Below, piece after piece: positions 1-11,652 of a stretch of 64,000 nucleotides of DNA. Both the position numbers and the translations under genes were made by a program. The stretch is from positions 992,001-1,056,000 of the forward strand of contig NZ_LT897836.1 of the NCBI RefSeq assembly GCF_900161835.1, written 5' to 3'. The stretch's first letter is position 1. Each line of letters starts with the position of its first letter. Source of the DNA: Sodalis endosymbiont of Henestaris halophilus (GTDB taxonomy: Bacteria > Pseudomonadota > Gammaproteobacteria > Enterobacterales > Enterobacteriaceae). The notes beneath the pieces were generated by a model. It saw only the letters and a program-made list of their open reading frames with translations. It made no database searches and was not told the DNA's origin.

Positions 1-411
1 TTAACCTCACAGCAAAGAACATCAGAGGTATATTAAAAGTAAAAATTATTAATAAATGGTTTATAAGTCATCTTACAGTAAATTTTTTTAATTAATTTAT
101 GATCGCGGTTTTCTTTTTAACGAGATAAAATATCAATAATATTTTAAATTTATTTAAATAAATAGTATAAATTGATCTTAAATAAATTAATGTTGTAACA
201 TACAAATCTAAAAGATACATTATTGTAATTCGCCATGCCGCGCGGGGTAAATTAAAGCAGATATATTCATATATCGCGAGGTAATGCTTTTACACGGCCG
301 CTATTCTGCGTTGTTAATGTGTGATAAATTTCATATTGTTCAGCGAACTAACTCTATAGGTCTATGACTAGCTTTATTTTATTTATAATTCAAGTTTGCT
401 TTTAAATATTA

Positions 412-454
412 TTAGTACTTTTAATTAAAGTACTAACTACTATGTAGTTAGTAC
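412..454. repeat. three-armed inverted repeat able to form alternative hairpins
   Basis: Positions 412-421 (TTAGTACTTT) pair perfectly with 427-436 (AAAGTACTAA) around a 5-nt loop. Positions 430-440 (GTACTAACTAC) pair perfectly with 444-454 (GTAGTTAGTAC) around the loop TAT. The shared middle arm 430-436 can pair with only one partner at a time. No gene lies nearby, so a role is unknown. Confidence 0.75.
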
Positions 455-1572
455 AAATCATTTTATTTTTAACTAAACATTATGTGCATGATAGTTTTAT
501 CAAATAAATAATTAACTTTAACGCAAGTCAATAGTTATAATTATTTTTAGCCATGAAAGACTAGTTAATTTTATTAAACATGTATGAGATAAACTACACC
601 GCAAGTTTACTTTAATTATTTATACGTCTTATTTTATAAAAGTTGTTGCATGGTGTTATATATTTATATATCAATATATAACTAGCGCTTATATTTTTGC
701 AAAATAGTAATATTCATGCAAGCATCATTTTTTAAACTTACTGTAATTTTATACTTTTATTTATTAAGAATAAATTATAAATTTAGAAAATTATTAATAA
801 TAAATTAAGCTAATTACTAGCAAAATTAGCTGAATTTTGTGATCATATAGTTTTTAGTTTAGTATAACAAAATAATAAGTTAAGTTTGTAATTGGGTAGA
901 TAATAAGTAACGGTAGGATTATCTAGTTGTTCCGCATAACAAAAGTTTAATTTTAGTGAGGAAATAAAATAATTTAGTAAATAAATTTAAGTTGATAACT
1001 ATCTTTTGTGTAAACAGTTTTACCATGTTCTCTAAAACAAGAGGCTTCCTACAGCGCTTATATTGTATTATGGGTCCTTTAGGCTTGTTTTTCTGCATGA
1101 AAACATGAAATTCATATTTTCTCTATGAGCTACGTTTAGCTCATGAACTAATAAATTAGATGATTATAATAGTAGGTTATTATATTTTACAGTAAATTAA
1201 GTTAGAGAGAACAAAATGGTATTGTTCTATAGTATCATTAATTTAATTAGATTGCGATAAGAATAATATTATTTCTTTATAATAAAGTTTTAATAAAAAG
1301 AGTAACAACGATGTATAAAAATCAGGTTTATTGCTATTTGTCTGCTCTTGTATCTAAATTAAGTCCATTAAAGATAACATTATTATCTCCACTTTTTCTT
1401 AAGTAGTATAAATATAATAAATTATTTATGTTTTAACAAAAAGCAACACAAGACCTCTAACCAGCTAGAGAATAGTATAACAGATCTTTATATTTGTTCA
1501 GTTTTACTATTGTTTTAATGGTAGATAGATACATTACAGAATAGTATTTAATTATTATTAGCCACGTTACCT

Positions 1573-1594
1573 AACTCTCTTATATAAGAGAGTT
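1573..1594. repeat. 22-nt perfect palindrome
   Basis: Half-sites AACTCTCTTAT (1573-1583) and ATAAGAGAGTT (1584-1594) are exact reverse complements with no spacer. It could be a dimeric-protein operator or a mutational product; no gene lies within 1.6 kb. Confidence 0.7.
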
Positions 1595-3270
1595 TGTCAT
1601 AATGTGTAACATTAAATATGTATTACACTAATTAAACTTAATAGCGCTACATTACTCTACGATATATAGGGTATCGTACACTCTGCTTAGGTAAGCGCAT
1701 AGTAATAGTGAATCCTTGAGATTCCTTTAGTATTTAGCTTGTTAAAAGTTATTTATGACTTAATCAATAGCTTTGCTAGCTTATTACTTTGCGTTATTCC
1801 GATTGCGTTTAGCACCTATCAGTATTTACGGCTCATATTATAAGTTTTCTTAATAGTTTGTATTACATAACACTAGAAAGCCAACCACGTAACACCCAAG
1901 CCATATGTTAATTTCCTACTCGTTTATACTTGTGAATTGGCAAGTAACCTATTAATCAGTTCTTCTATCATACTGACTATAATCATGAACTGAGCAGTAG
2001 GCTTATCAAGCGTTGGCAACGTCATAGGTAGTGTGGTTCTTGTGATAAATATCAAAATCTGGCATATCAAGACAAATATGTCCCTTACTCTAATTGTATT
2101 AATTGCTTAACACCGTTATATGAGTCTGACATCAAGGGCACCGTAGTCTTTTTCTAAGATGTGATGTTTTAGTAGAAGATCTATTTATATGTTATATATT
2201 TTCTATATCTGTGGTTTACCTATTTTAGGTGTCCATAACAAGCCTGGCTAAGTTTTTCTGTCATAAAAGATAGTTGCTTACTTAGATAAAGACCTAACGG
2301 TTAATATTTATATGCTTAGCCGCATATTTAATGTAAAAATTTTATTTAGGTATTTGTTTAGCTGTTTCCATTATTAATTTAGCATTAATACTTTACTTAT
2401 AAGTAAGTTATAATAATTTTAGGTAAACACAATACCTTAAATTAAGTGATTAGTTTCAATATACCACCTAAAACATTAATTTTATCTGGAAAAGACTAAA
2501 TCCAACTAAAAGTTGTTATTTCTTGTGAAGAAAGTTGTGTTATTTAATAGAATGAAGCGACAACTCTATAAAAACATGCGGTATGTGACAATAAACAAAT
2601 TGTGTTGATAGGAACCCAGTATGCTGCGTAGGCATACGTTATCAAGAAAATGACCAAAACTTCTCTGTTTTCTTACGCGGTAAAAGATGGAAATTGTTTT
2701 TATGATTATGTTTGCGAAAAGTGCTTTGTCTGCTCCGATAAATTGCTACTGTCACGCTGAAAATGAAGGTTGTAAACGGGGAGGATATAATGCACTCGGT
2801 ATTAAGGCTGCAATTTTGGCGACATTTTGTTTACACACGGAAATATAATGAAACATGCGATTTATATTTTTAAACAAGTAATTACTGCTTGATATTATTT
2901 TCTTAATCTTCTTTTTGCGTTGCATATGGCTATAAATCTGCACAAGGAGCTAATATGGCCTTTTACACAACGAAAAGAAGAGATTAAGAACACTCTCTGT
3001 TTAAAGGCAAAGGTAAGTTTCTTAACTAAAATTATGTTGCCTTTTCCCTGTGGGAAAAAAAGGGGGGGATAGCGTCTTCTGCAGCTTGAGGTCAACATAG
3101 TGTTATTTTTAACCCTGTGAGGAGAAGAGTATAAAACTATTATCAGTTTTTAGCAATAATTTACACTGGCTGTGGTCTCCATATACAAAAAGCTGCACGT
3201 AAGCAGCCCGATGGCTGTAGTTATCCCCGACGGAATACATGGTCTTTAGAGTTGCTGATGGTGTACGTAA

Positions 3271-4344
3271 TCAGCGCCAGTATTTTTTTTGTAATTTATT
3301 AACTTTATATAGATAGCGGCGCGATTCTAGAGACGGATGTTGCGTTAGCAGCATTTGATAAACTTCGTCTGGCCGCATGTTGTTTATTATTTGGAATGCC
3401 TGGTTTTGATTACTAGAAAAAACTCGTAGCACACTGCCAGCCCCACTGTTGTAGGCGGCAATAACCGCATAACGACGCGACGTTGGATTGACAATACCGC
3501 CCAAATAGCTGTTGTGTAAAATTGATAAATAAGCGGTACCAGTATCGATGTTATTTTTTGGATCAAAAAGATATCTACGGCTCGGCTGGCCCCATTTACC
3601 TTTCATTTTAAACACATCACGGCCAGCGCTATGCTGCACTACCTGCATGAGACCTAACGCGTCGGCATGGCTTACCGCATAGGGGTTGAAGCTCGATTCC
3701 GTTTGCATAATTGCCAGGATCAGCGATTGCTCCGCGCCATATTGTTGCGAAGCTTTACGCACCATACCTAGGTATTTATTAGCGCGTGTATCCACATGGT
3801 TCGGCACTAGTTTAATAGTAATATACCAAATTTGTCGTAGACCGGCAATGCGAGTTTTTAAATGAGTTTTTAGCAGATTATTGGCGAAATGAGTAGCAGA
3901 CCACTTCCAGCGAATTGGCTCGCCTTTATTATCTAATACTTGACCGTAGAAAAAAGGCTTTTTGCTGATTGTAATAGTATCTACGTCTGAATAAAGATCG
4001 ATGTCTTCAGGATCGTTATCCATCAAGATGGTGCTGATAATTTCTTGGCGCAGATACGTGCTAGTATTGTTTCTCGAGATGGTTTCAACGGTAATAGTAC
4101 CAGCACAGAAATTGATATGACTGCGAGTTTCGTAATGATTGGTATATTTAACATAGTCTTTTGGCCCAGCAATCAAAATTTCATTCAATCCCCAGAGATT
4201 TTCGATGTTATGAGCAAACTGGGACATTAAAATATTAAAACTATTCGTTTCTTTTATAAAGGCTTCCTTGTTGACATTGTTTTTACTGCTAGAGCAGGAA
4301 ATTAATAACGGGATAATGATAAATAAAAATAATATTTTCTTCAT
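3271..4344 (-). CDS. mltC: membrane-bound lytic murein transglycosylase C
   Basis: Cleaves the glycan strands of peptidoglycan to 1,6-anhydro-muropeptides from the inner face of the outer membrane. The start at 4344 gives a lipoprotein signal (Lys-Lys, hydrophobic stretch, lipobox ending IS-Cys) and a length of 357 residues, close to E. coli MltC (359). An in-frame start 16 codons upstream (4392) would bury this signal and is less likely. The C-terminal SLT domain shows the catalytic Glu in [10 protein letters not shown] followed by the conserved ALGLMQV segment. It lies downstream of yggX on the same strand, as in the E. coli mutY-yggX-mltC operon. The shine-dalgarno is weak. Retention suggests that the symbiont still remodels a peptidoglycan wall. 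Confidence 0.93.
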   Translation of the reverse strand: MKKILFLFIIIPLLISCSSSKNNVNKEAFIKETNSFNILMSQFAHNIENLWGLNEILIAGPKDYVKYTNHYETRSHINFCAGTITVETISRNNTSTYLRQEIISTILMDNDPEDIDLYSDVDTITISKKPFFYGQVLDNKGEPIRWKWSATHFANNLLKTHLKTRIAGLRQIWYITIKLVPNHVDTRANKYLGMVRKASQQYGAEQSLILAIMQTESSFNPYAVSHADALGLMQVVQHSAGRDVFKMKGKWGQPSRRYLFDPKNNIDTGTAYLSILHNSYLGGIVNPTSRRYAVIAAYNSGAGSVLRVFSSNQNQAFQIINNMRPDEVYQMLLTQHPSLESRRYLYKVNKLQKKYWR

Positions 4345-4421
4345 GTTGCTGACAGTGTCAGAATTGTAAATTTCCGTATTATAAAGTGCCACAAAAGCGT
4401 TATTCGCGCAGTGTGGTCTAG

Positions 4422-4673
4422 TTATAGATATGTTATATTCTTACCTTGAAACAAAAAGGTAATCATCTCCTGCTCCAATAATTTACGGTCAGCGACGTTT
4501 ATCATGCTAAGTTTCTTTTCGTTAATCAGCATTGTTTGCTTTGTCTGCCACTGAGACCATGCTTCTTTAGAAATAGTATCATAAATAATTTTACCTAGTT
4601 TACCCGGGTATATTTGATAATCTTGACCTTCAGCTTTACTTTGAAGAAAATTACAGAAAATTTCTTTGCTCAT
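4422..4673 (-). CDS. yggX: Fe(2+)-trafficking protein YggX
   Basis: Small cytosolic protein that protects iron-sulfur clusters from oxidative damage and is proposed to carry labile iron. The N-terminal [16 protein letters not shown] and the central [20 protein letters not shown] match the family closely. It is 83 residues against 91 in E. coli: the last charged residues after FLFQGK are replaced by a short ITYL end. This is probably a tolerated C-terminal trim. It sits 77 bp upstream of mltC and directly downstream of the decayed mutY, so the iron-sulfur enzyme partner in the ancestral operon is gone while the iron protein stays. Confidence 0.93.
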   Translation of the reverse strand: MSKEIFCNFLQSKAEGQDYQIYPGKLGKIIYDTISKEAWSQWQTKQTMLINEKKLSMINVADRKLLEQEMITFLFQGKNITYL

Positions 4674-4879
4674 TTTTTACTCATTGTAATTATATGCTGG
4701 TAATTGTGCCATATTTATCAATGGCCGTTCAATTGCGATAGCAATGCGTTTTACCTTCTCTGATTACGATCGCTAAGGCTGATATGATAAGTTATATCAA
4801 AGTACTCTGCCTTCATTGCATCTTTGGTTATTATAAACTTGCTTCTACATTAATACGATATTTACATAGAATCATTCAA

Positions 4880-5460
4880 CGTATGACAAAGCATCGTCAG
4901 TTTTTCGCATACGGCTGCTAAACCGTATATATGCCATCGTGCCAAACCCATTATAACCTAGTTAAATTGTAGCACTGCTCACTCGTTAGTGGCTTGACTT
5001 GTTCACTTAGCTTCCATAAAAGAAAGAATCCGTTTTGAATTACTATTCATACTATTATAAGTATTTGTTTATAGTTAGAAACAGATATTAACCTGCTGTA
5101 GTGTATTAATTCATTCCAAAGTAATGGCTCTGATTGCATCAAAATTATGAGTAAACTTGCTGCCTTATCGTGCATGAAATAAACCAGCTGTTTATTATAA
5201 ATTGCGCTAGCTGGTGCAATCACCTAAGCTTAGTTTATAGGCACAATACCTCATTTGAATTTGATATTGCTAAAGATAATATTTTATTGGTGGAAATTTG
5301 TTTATGAAGCATTCGAAGTATGTGATAACCGTTATCACGAGAGTTATTCGGCCGAACATTTAGTGCTAGTACAATACAAATTTCACGAGCAGAGATTTTT
5401 GCGTCACTGGATAGCCGTAACTTGGTGGGAAGATCCATATTAATCATCTTAATGCGTTAT
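4880..5460 (-). pseudogene. mutY: decayed adenine DNA glycosylase
   Basis: Reading the minus strand, 5359 onward gives MFGRITLVITVITYFECF, which aligns with the MutY segment around VATVIPYFERF. An overlapping frame continues with NSNEVLCL against APLDEVLHL. At about 5020-4994 the frame reads LWKLSEQVKPLTSEQ against LWSLSEQVTPAVGVE, and 4955-4930 gives IMGLARWH against the MMDLGAMI segment before the cluster cysteines. Stops, frameshifts and a deletion separate these pieces. The location, upstream of yggX and divergent from trmB, matches E. coli. Alignments are from memory of the E. coli protein. Loss removes repair of A opposite 8-oxoG and would favour G:C to T:A change. Confidence 0.8.
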
Positions 5461-5573
5461 TGCATTATAGTCTTCACAAATTTTAAAAAAATTTTCTCTG
5501 TTATGATTATTTGTTTGTTTAAACAGCATAATCCTCGCATTATGTACGGTTGCTAATTACTTGTACATTACAT

Positions 5574-6309
5574 ATGAAAATATATGATAAAAGTGTCATT
5601 TCTCCCGAAATTAACGAGCAGAGACGAGCGATACTGGCTAATCCGCAGCTTTGTCCAGTCTAGAGGGACGGCTGACGAAGAGGCAGCAACATGCGATTGA
5701 TAAGTTTTGGCTTGTACTAGGTATTTATTATCAGGCACATGAACTTGATCTCAACGCGCAGTTCGACAGCGTGGCGCCGGTAACGCTAGAAATTGGTTTT
5801 GTTGCATGAGGGACTTTTCTTTAGTTAGCACATCTGCGGCGCATCCCGAGCAAAATTTTTCGGTATGAAAGTTTACTCTTGTTGGGGTATTGGCGCCTGT
5901 CTCTTCAGTGCAAAGAAAGCTTACCTGAACAATCTACACTTGATATGTCATGATGCAGTGGAGGTATTAAAGAAAATTATTCCGGATACATCTTTGGCAT
6001 TAGTGCAGTTATTTTTTCTTGACACTTGGCATATAATTCGGCAAGATAAGCATCGAATTATACAGGAACCATTGTTAAGCTGGTTGAACGCAGGCCATAA
6101 TTTATGGTAGTTTTTTCATATGGAGACAGATTGGCAATCTTACTACAGAAGATATGCTAGCGGTGATGTCCAATACCAAATTTTCCGTAATCTTTCTTCA
6201 TGAGGAGAAAGATACGCCAAAAACTATAAGTCGCCCTTAGACTAAGCTTTAACAACGCAGTCAAACATTAAGTCCCGATATTTGGGATTTAATGTTTGAA
6301 AAAGTTTAA
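5574..6309 (+). pseudogene. trmB: decayed tRNA (guanine-N7)-methyltransferase
   Basis: The gene starts at ATG 5574 (SVISPEINE), then shifts frame inside IRSFV/GRLTKRQQHAIDKFW, and continues with APVTLEIGF near 5780. A single open piece (5865-6110) carries HDAVEVLKKIIPDTSLALVQ, clearly TrmB. Further on, TEDMLAVMSNTKF and finally WDLMFEKV with stop at 6307-6309 match the E. coli C-terminus. There are several frameshifts and in-frame stops, so no functional enzyme can be made. It is divergent from the mutY fossil as in E. coli. A 16-bp hairpin at 6261-6299 overlaps its 3' end. Loss would leave tRNA G46 unmethylated. Confidence 0.9.
6261..6299 (+). repeat. 16-bp hairpin at the 3' end of the trmB fossil
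   Basis: Arms 6261-6276 and 6284-6299 pair along 16 positions with a single G-T, around a 7-nt loop. The 3' arm is genuine trmB coding sequence (the WDLMF codons). The 5' arm sits where the preceding conserved codons should be and does not resemble them. Confidence 0.8.
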
Positions 6310-7668
6310 TGCACAGTCAGCAGTAATTTTAGTTTTCTTTATTCAAGAAATTTTAAGAGCAAGTATATTGTTCAGTAATACTCAGATTACTGCTTATACC
6401 GTTGACAACAGGGCAAGATTATATCATTGATCGCGGTATTAAACCTTAAAATGTTTCTGTTTACCGTCACTTATGGTGACGGTAATAGAATAAAAACAAT
6501 ATTTTTATTTCCAATCTAGCAAGATTGCTTGCTAGCATAGTGCAGGTATAAACTGCACATGTTAAGATGTTATACTAACCTTCAATTATTTATTAGTAAA
6601 GCTATAAGCAAAGTATGTACTGCTAAATTTATGTTCAAACAGCAAAACTAGTCCTCGACTAGCAGTCGATCATAAAAAATGCTGATCAGGCCATTCATAT
6701 TATCCGTTTGATTCTTCTCTGGATAAGTAGCGCCTTTGTTTTTCATTCCAGGTAAAGATTTCTCCAGGATTACTAAATGGTACACCTAAATAAGTGAAGG
6801 ATCAGATTATGAAGAAGGAGACGCAATGTTTAAAATAGACTTTAAAAGTGAACATGAGCTTTTTAGAAAAAGCTACTGCTATCTTGATGTTCAACTTCAC
6901 TTGATAATTTAAGCAACTTATATACTTAGAGTAAGGTACTTAGTAGTTTTAGCTGTGCTAGATTTTGATATTTATTGCAAGAACCATACTGCTTATGACA
7001 TTGCTAGCTTTATGAGCTAGTTGCTCAGTGCTTTATTTATATAGGCAGTTTGATAAAAAGAGCTAGCGAATAAAGTTTAGCTACTGCAGCTTATACAACA
7101 CAAGCATAGAATGCAGGGTAGCAAACATCTGAGCTTAGGATAGTACTTGGTCGGTGTTTTCTTATGTGATGTGCCATAAGTACCTAAGAAAGCTTTTATA
7201 TCATCCGTAAAAATATCAAGCTTGCTTTGGGATCGATAAAATTACACAAGTAATAAAGCAGGCGACACTACCACTAGTATAGTATATAAATGTAGAACGC
7301 TTTTAAAGCGCCTAAAGACAAAATAATAGATGCTCAAACCTTGGTTATTAACTCCTTACTAAAGCAGAATGCGTTATATAACCTTACATATCGTAGGGCA
7401 GTGCAGCTTTATCATATTTCAATAGTATCGTTAAGGTTTAACGCCATACAAATTATAGTAATTATACTATAAATAATTAGTTAGCGTAACCAGTATTCAT
7501 TGCCTATTTAGGCAATAGTGATAAACTCCTTAGCAAGGAGTATAGTATTTTACTGTGGTCCAAAACGAATTTAAACATTTTAAGCTCGTATCGTTCAGAT
7601 AAAATTCAAAAGCCAGATCACCAGCGTTCGCTTTGTCTGCATTCATAAGGTTATCTTCAGAAATTGCA
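6310..7668. other. gene-free junction between two E. coli-like blocks
   Basis: This stretch separates the mltC-trmB block from the gyrA block, which are far apart in E. coli. It contains a cluster of three hairpins (6461-6558), a 28-codon frame at 6826-6912 with a good ribosome site (AAGGAG, 6815-6820) but no recognisable product, and a coding-like minus-strand stretch near 6700-6785. No gene can be assigned. Confidence 0.55.
6461..6558. repeat. cluster of three perfect stem-loops
   Basis: TTACCGTCAC (6461-6470) pairs with GTGACGGTAA (6476-6485). CTAGCAAG (6516-6523) pairs with CTTGCTAG (6528-6535). GTGCAG (6540-6545) pairs with CTGCAC (6553-6558). All are perfect with loops of 4-7 nt. None is followed directly by a T-run, so they are not classical terminators. 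Confidence 0.7.
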
Positions 7669-10230
7669 TTAGCTTGCCATCAAATTCAGATCTTCATCAT
7701 CCATCGGGTCGGCAACGCGCTGCAACCCCACTACATACTCATCTTGTGCAGTGCGAATAAGCGTCACGCCTTGAGCGTTACGTCCGACTATGCTCACCTC
7801 AGAAACTCGTGTGCGCACTAGCGTTCCAGCGTCCGTTATCATCATAATCTGATCACAGTCATTTACCTGCACTGCCCCTATTACTTCACCGTTGCGTTCA
7901 CTAACTTTTATAGAAATAACACCTTGGGTCGCGCGGGACTTAGTAGGATACCCGGCCTGGGCGGTACGCTTACCATAGCCGTGCTGCGTGACAGTCAATA
8001 TTGAACCCTCGCCACGAGGTACAATGAGGGATACTACACGATCGCCTTTCGTTAAACTAATACCTCGTACTCCAGTCGCGTTCCGTCCCATGTTACGCAC
8101 TTGATTTTCCGGGAAACGCACTACTTTGCCATAGACGGAAAACAACATAACTTCATTGCTGCCGTCGGTCAAATCTACGCCTATTAGTTCATCACCATCA
8201 TTAAGGTGAACGGCTATAATACCAGCGCTGCGAGGGCGGCTGAACTCTATGAGAGAGGTTTTCTTAACCATGCCGCTGGCAGTTGCCATAAAGACGTAGC
8301 GTCCTTCTTCATATTCACGCACTGGCAAAATGGCAGTGATACGTTCGTTGAAACCTAGAGGTAACAAATTGACTATTGGCCTTCCCCGTGCGCCGCGTTT
8401 AGCTTCTGGTAACTGATATACCTTCATCCAGTACATCCGTCCCCGGCTAGAGAATAGCAAGATCGTATCGTGGGTGTTCGCCACTAGCAGGCAGTTGATA
8501 AAATCTTCTTCCTTGATGCTGGCCGCCGACTTGCCTTTTCCGCCGCGGCGCTGTGCTTCGTAATCCGTAAGGGGCTGATACTTAACATAGCCCTTATGGG
8601 ACAAGGTTACTACCACATCTTTTCGATTAATTAAATTCTCGATATTAATATCTAAGGTATTGGGGGTAATTTCGGTGCGCCGCGGATCTCTATACTGCTC
8701 TTTGATAGAGATAAGTTCTTCACGAATTACCGCCATGAGGCGGTCTGAATTATTTAGAATTTGGATGAGTTCGGTTATTTGGATTAAGAGTTTGGTATAT
8801 TCACCGATCAGCTTTTCGTGCTCAAGGCTAGTAAGTTTTTGCAGGCGCAAATCTAGAATCGCCTGAGCTTGCTGTTCGGTTAGATGATATTGACCGTTGC
8901 AAATACCGTAATGCATCTCCAGACACTCTGGTCGTGCAGTATTGTTGCCTGCGCGTTCCATCATATCGGAAACAGTACCAATCTCCCAGGAATGAGATAC
9001 CAGTGCTGCCCTCGCTTCTGACGGTGTTGGTTTTTTTAGAATGAGATCCATAATCGTGTCAATGTTCGCGAGCGCTAGCGCTAGCGCTTCCAAAATATGA
9101 GCGTGCTCGCGGGCTTTGCGTAATTCAAAGATGGTGCGGCGAGTCACTACTTCGCGGCGGTGACACACAAATGCTGCTAAAATATTTTTTAGCGGTAAGA
9201 TTTTAGGCTGCCCTTGATGCAGTGCCACCATGTTGATGCCGAAAGACACCTGCAACTGGATCAAGGAATACAACTTGTTAAGCACAACTTCCCCTACCGC
9301 GTCACGCTTTATTTCAATGACGATGCACATACCGTCCCTGTCGGATTCATCGCGTAGGCCGCTGATACCTTCGACGCGCTTTTCCTTTACGAGTTCGGCT
9401 ATTTTTTCAATCAAGCGTGCTTTATTTACTTGATATGGAATTTCGTGCACGACAATGATTTCGCGCCCAGTTTTACCGTCTGTTTTTATCTCGGCTCGTG
9501 CACGAAGGTAGATTTTTCCGCGCCCAGTACGGTAAGCATCTTCAATGCCGTGCCGGCCATTGATAATAGCGGCAGTCGGAAAATCAGGGCCGGGTATATG
9601 TTCCATGAGGCCTTCGATGCTTATGTTTTCATTATCAATATAGGCTAGGCAGCCATCTATGACTTCTGCAAGATTGTGGGGCGGGATGTTGGTGGCCATT
9701 CCCACCGCGATACCTGAAGAGCCGTTGATTAGTAGGTTAGGGATCCTGGTGGGCATTACATCCGGAATTTGTTCGGTGCCGTCATAATTAGGCACGTAAT
9801 CAACAGTTTCTTTGTCCAGATCCGTTAGCAATTCGTGGGCAATTTTCGCCATTCTTACTTCAGTATAACGCATTGCTGCCGCGGAGTCACCATCAACAGA
9901 ACCGAAATTGCCCTGTCCATCTATCAGCATGTAGCGTAGCGAGAACGGTTGTGCCATACGCACGATGGTGTCGTAGACAGCAGTATCCCCGTGTGGGTGA
10001 TATTTACCGATGACGTCTCCGACAACGCGAGCTGATTTTTTATAGGGTTTATTCCAGTCATTACCTAGCACGTTCATTGCGAAAAGCACGCGACGATGTA
10101 CGGGCTTAAGTCCGTCCCGCACATCCGGCAATGCACGTCCGACAATGACGGACATGGCGTAATCAAGATAAGAACGTTTCAGCTCTTCTTCGATATTGAC
10201 CGGTTTGATGTCTCTGGCAAGGTCACTCAT
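7669..10230 (-). CDS. gyrA: DNA gyrase subunit A
   Basis: Breakage-reunion subunit of gyrase, which introduces negative supercoils using ATP through GyrB. The N-terminal winged-helix region includes the catalytic Tyr122 in [10 protein letters not shown] and the quinolone-determining segment [10 protein letters not shown], with Thr at position 83 where E. coli has Ser (several wild enterobacteria also have Thr). The GyrA-box QRRGGKG needed for DNA wrapping is present and the C-terminal beta-pinwheel is complete. The protein is 853 residues against 875 in E. coli: the acidic tail after DDEDLN is missing, ending LMAS. In E. coli that tail modulates wrapping. The gene is divergent from ubiG, as in E. 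coli. The gyrB partner is outside the window. Confidence 0.98.
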   Translation of the reverse strand: MSDLARDIKPVNIEEELKRSYLDYAMSVIVGRALPDVRDGLKPVHRRVLFAMNVLGNDWNKPYKKSARVVGDVIGKYHPHGDTAVYDTIVRMAQPFSLRYMLIDGQGNFGSVDGDSAAAMRYTEVRMAKIAHELLTDLDKETVDYVPNYDGTEQIPDVMPTRIPNLLINGSSGIAVGMATNIPPHNLAEVIDGCLAYIDNENISIEGLMEHIPGPDFPTAAIINGRHGIEDAYRTGRGKIYLRARAEIKTDGKTGREIIVVHEIPYQVNKARLIEKIAELVKEKRVEGISGLRDESDRDGMCIVIEIKRDAVGEVVLNKLYSLIQLQVSFGINMVALHQGQPKILPLKNILAAFVCHRREVVTRRTIFELRKAREHAHILEALALALANIDTIMDLILKKPTPSEARAALVSHSWEIGTVSDMMERAGNNTARPECLEMHYGICNGQYHLTEQQAQAILDLRLQKLTSLEHEKLIGEYTKLLIQITELIQILNNSDRLMAVIREELISIKEQYRDPRRTEITPNTLDINIENLINRKDVVVTLSHKGYVKYQPLTDYEAQRRGGKGKSAASIKEEDFINCLLVANTHDTILLFSSRGRMYWMKVYQLPEAKRGARGRPIVNLLPLGFNERITAILPVREYEEGRYVFMATASGMVKKTSLIEFSRPRSAGIIAVHLNDGDELIGVDLTDGSNEVMLFSVYGKVVRFPENQVRNMGRNATGVRGISLTKGDRVVSLIVPRGEGSILTVTQHGYGKRTAQAGYPTKSRATQGVISIKVSERNGEVIGAVQVNDCDQIMMITDAGTLVRTRVSEVSIVGRNAQGVTLIRTAQDEYVVGLQRVADPMDDEDLNLMAS

Positions 10231-10478
10231 GGAGGCACTATTCCTCTACTAAATTAAGCTGTTACCCGAATTCAAATATTTTAAAGTATATCATCCTTTT
10301 TATTAAAAAGTCATAGTCATAGCGGAAAATGTACTAGAATCATTTTGTATTCTAACAGAAGCGCCCCTTTATGTCAGGTATAACGTACGCTTTGTAGGCT
10401 CAAGAGGAGGCTTTTAAACTGCCTGTTGTGGGGCGTATATTTAATACTTAGTTGATAAGAATTTATAAGGAGTTTTTA

Positions 10479-11222
10479 ATGCCCCCTGAATTGAGTAATA
10501 ATGCTAGCTATAGAGTGATGCCCCATCAAAAAAATATCGATCCGGGAGAAATTACCAAATTCAATTCCGTGGCTACCCGATGGTGGGATCTCGATGGCGA
10601 ATTTAAACTGCTTCACCGTATTAATCCTCTTCGCCTAGATTATATTCTTGAAAGATCTGGAGGATTGTTTGGTAAAAACGTACTAGACGTTGGCTGTGGT
10701 GGTGGCATTCTGACGGAAAGTATGGAGCGAGAAGGTGCAAAAGTAACCGGGCTAGATATGAGCGCAGAACTACTGGCCGTTGCCCGCTTGCACGCACTTG
10801 AATGTGGAATGGTCCTCGATTATCGTCAGGAAACGGTCGAGGAACATGCTGAAATACATTCAGATATCTATGATGTAGTTACATGTATGGAAATGTTAGA
10901 GCATGTACCAGATCCAGCATCCATTGTCCGTGCTTGCTCGCGGTTAGTAAAGTTGCGCGGTGAGGTGTTTTTTTCAACACTGAATCGCAATCTAAAGTCC
11001 TGGCTAATGGCTATCGTTGGTGCCGAATATGTGTTGGGAATTTTGCCGCGTGGCACGCATAACATCAATAAGTTTATCAAACCCGCCGAGCTTTTAGGGT
11101 GGGTGGATAAAACCTGGCTGTGTGCGCAACATATTGTTGGTTTGCATTACAATCCGCTTCTAGATCGTTTCTATTTAAGCAGTAATGTGGATGTGAATTA
11201 TATGCTGCATACGCGGCGGTAG
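10479..11222 (+). CDS. ubiG: ubiquinone biosynthesis O-methyltransferase
   Basis: SAM-dependent enzyme performing both O-methylations in ubiquinone synthesis at the inner face of the membrane. Motif [14 protein letters not shown] binds SAM; the long [16 protein letters not shown] stretch is typical of UbiG, and the C-terminus VDVNYMLHT matches E. coli. I choose ATG 10479 because AAGGAG (10467-10472) lies 6 nt upstream. A longer TTG-initiated frame from 10452 would overlap that site. The result is 247 residues against 240, with a slightly extended N-terminus. It is divergent from gyrA. Together with ubiX downstream in the window, it indicates a respiring symbiont that still makes quinone. Confidence 0.96.
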   Translation: MPPELSNNASYRVMPHQKNIDPGEITKFNSVATRWWDLDGEFKLLHRINPLRLDYILERSGGLFGKNVLDVGCGGGILTESMEREGAKVTGLDMSAELLAVARLHALECGMVLDYRQETVEEHAEIHSDIYDVVTCMEMLEHVPDPASIVRACSRLVKLRGEVFFSTLNRNLKSWLMAIVGAEYVLGILPRGTHNINKFIKPAELLGWVDKTWLCAQHIVGLHYNPLLDRFYLSSNVDVNYMLHTRR

Positions 11223-11652
11223 GCTTAAGGTTTTTTACTATCTAGCCCTCTATTATAAGGTTAGTCTCCTAACCGTCAGGCTATTATCTATCATTGGGGG
11301 AATTGTTTGTCGCGAATTTTTTCTGGACTATCGCACGCTGCTGTTAAAATAAGAGACATTAAATTAAAAAAACAAGTATGTATTTTTAATAAAAATTAAA
11401 TCTGCTGCAGTTGACAACTGTTAATCTCTGTAACGATAGTAGTTTATCCGTTTTTTACTACTCCTCCCTAACGTGATCCATAAAAGTAGGCAAGTTACTC
11501 ACTTGCATTGCTGAGGTTTAGTCATTATATTTTACTAGAATAACAAAACCCTATATATGGGCATCTCCCTCCCTTTCTGGCAAGGTACTATTTTCTTACA
11601 TGCCGGCAAGGAGGCGTTTGCTAGTCTACTTAGATAGGTATAAAAAAACCGA
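11223..11652 (+). promoter_or_regulatory. nrdA upstream region with an NrdR-like site
   Basis: No gene is visible in these 430 bp. The sequence CTATATATGG (11551-11560) differs by one base from the core of the NrdR box (CWATATATWG), which represses ribonucleotide reductase genes. It lies about 90 bp before the nrdA start. I do not see a clear second box at the usual three-helical-turn spacing, so this is a weak call. Confidence 0.25.

Larger units (their letters stand above)
1..3270. other. gene-free AT-rich stretch
   Basis: No reading frame here resembles a known protein, and the short open frames look like chance. In E. coli nupG follows mltC, but I could not recognise any nupG remains. 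The stretch holds two notable inverted repeats (412-454 and 1573-1594, listed separately), a weaker 6-bp hairpin at 2619-2637 and an A7G7 homopolymer at 3055-3068. A patch of higher GC near 230-310 may be very old gene debris. Confidence 0.6.
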
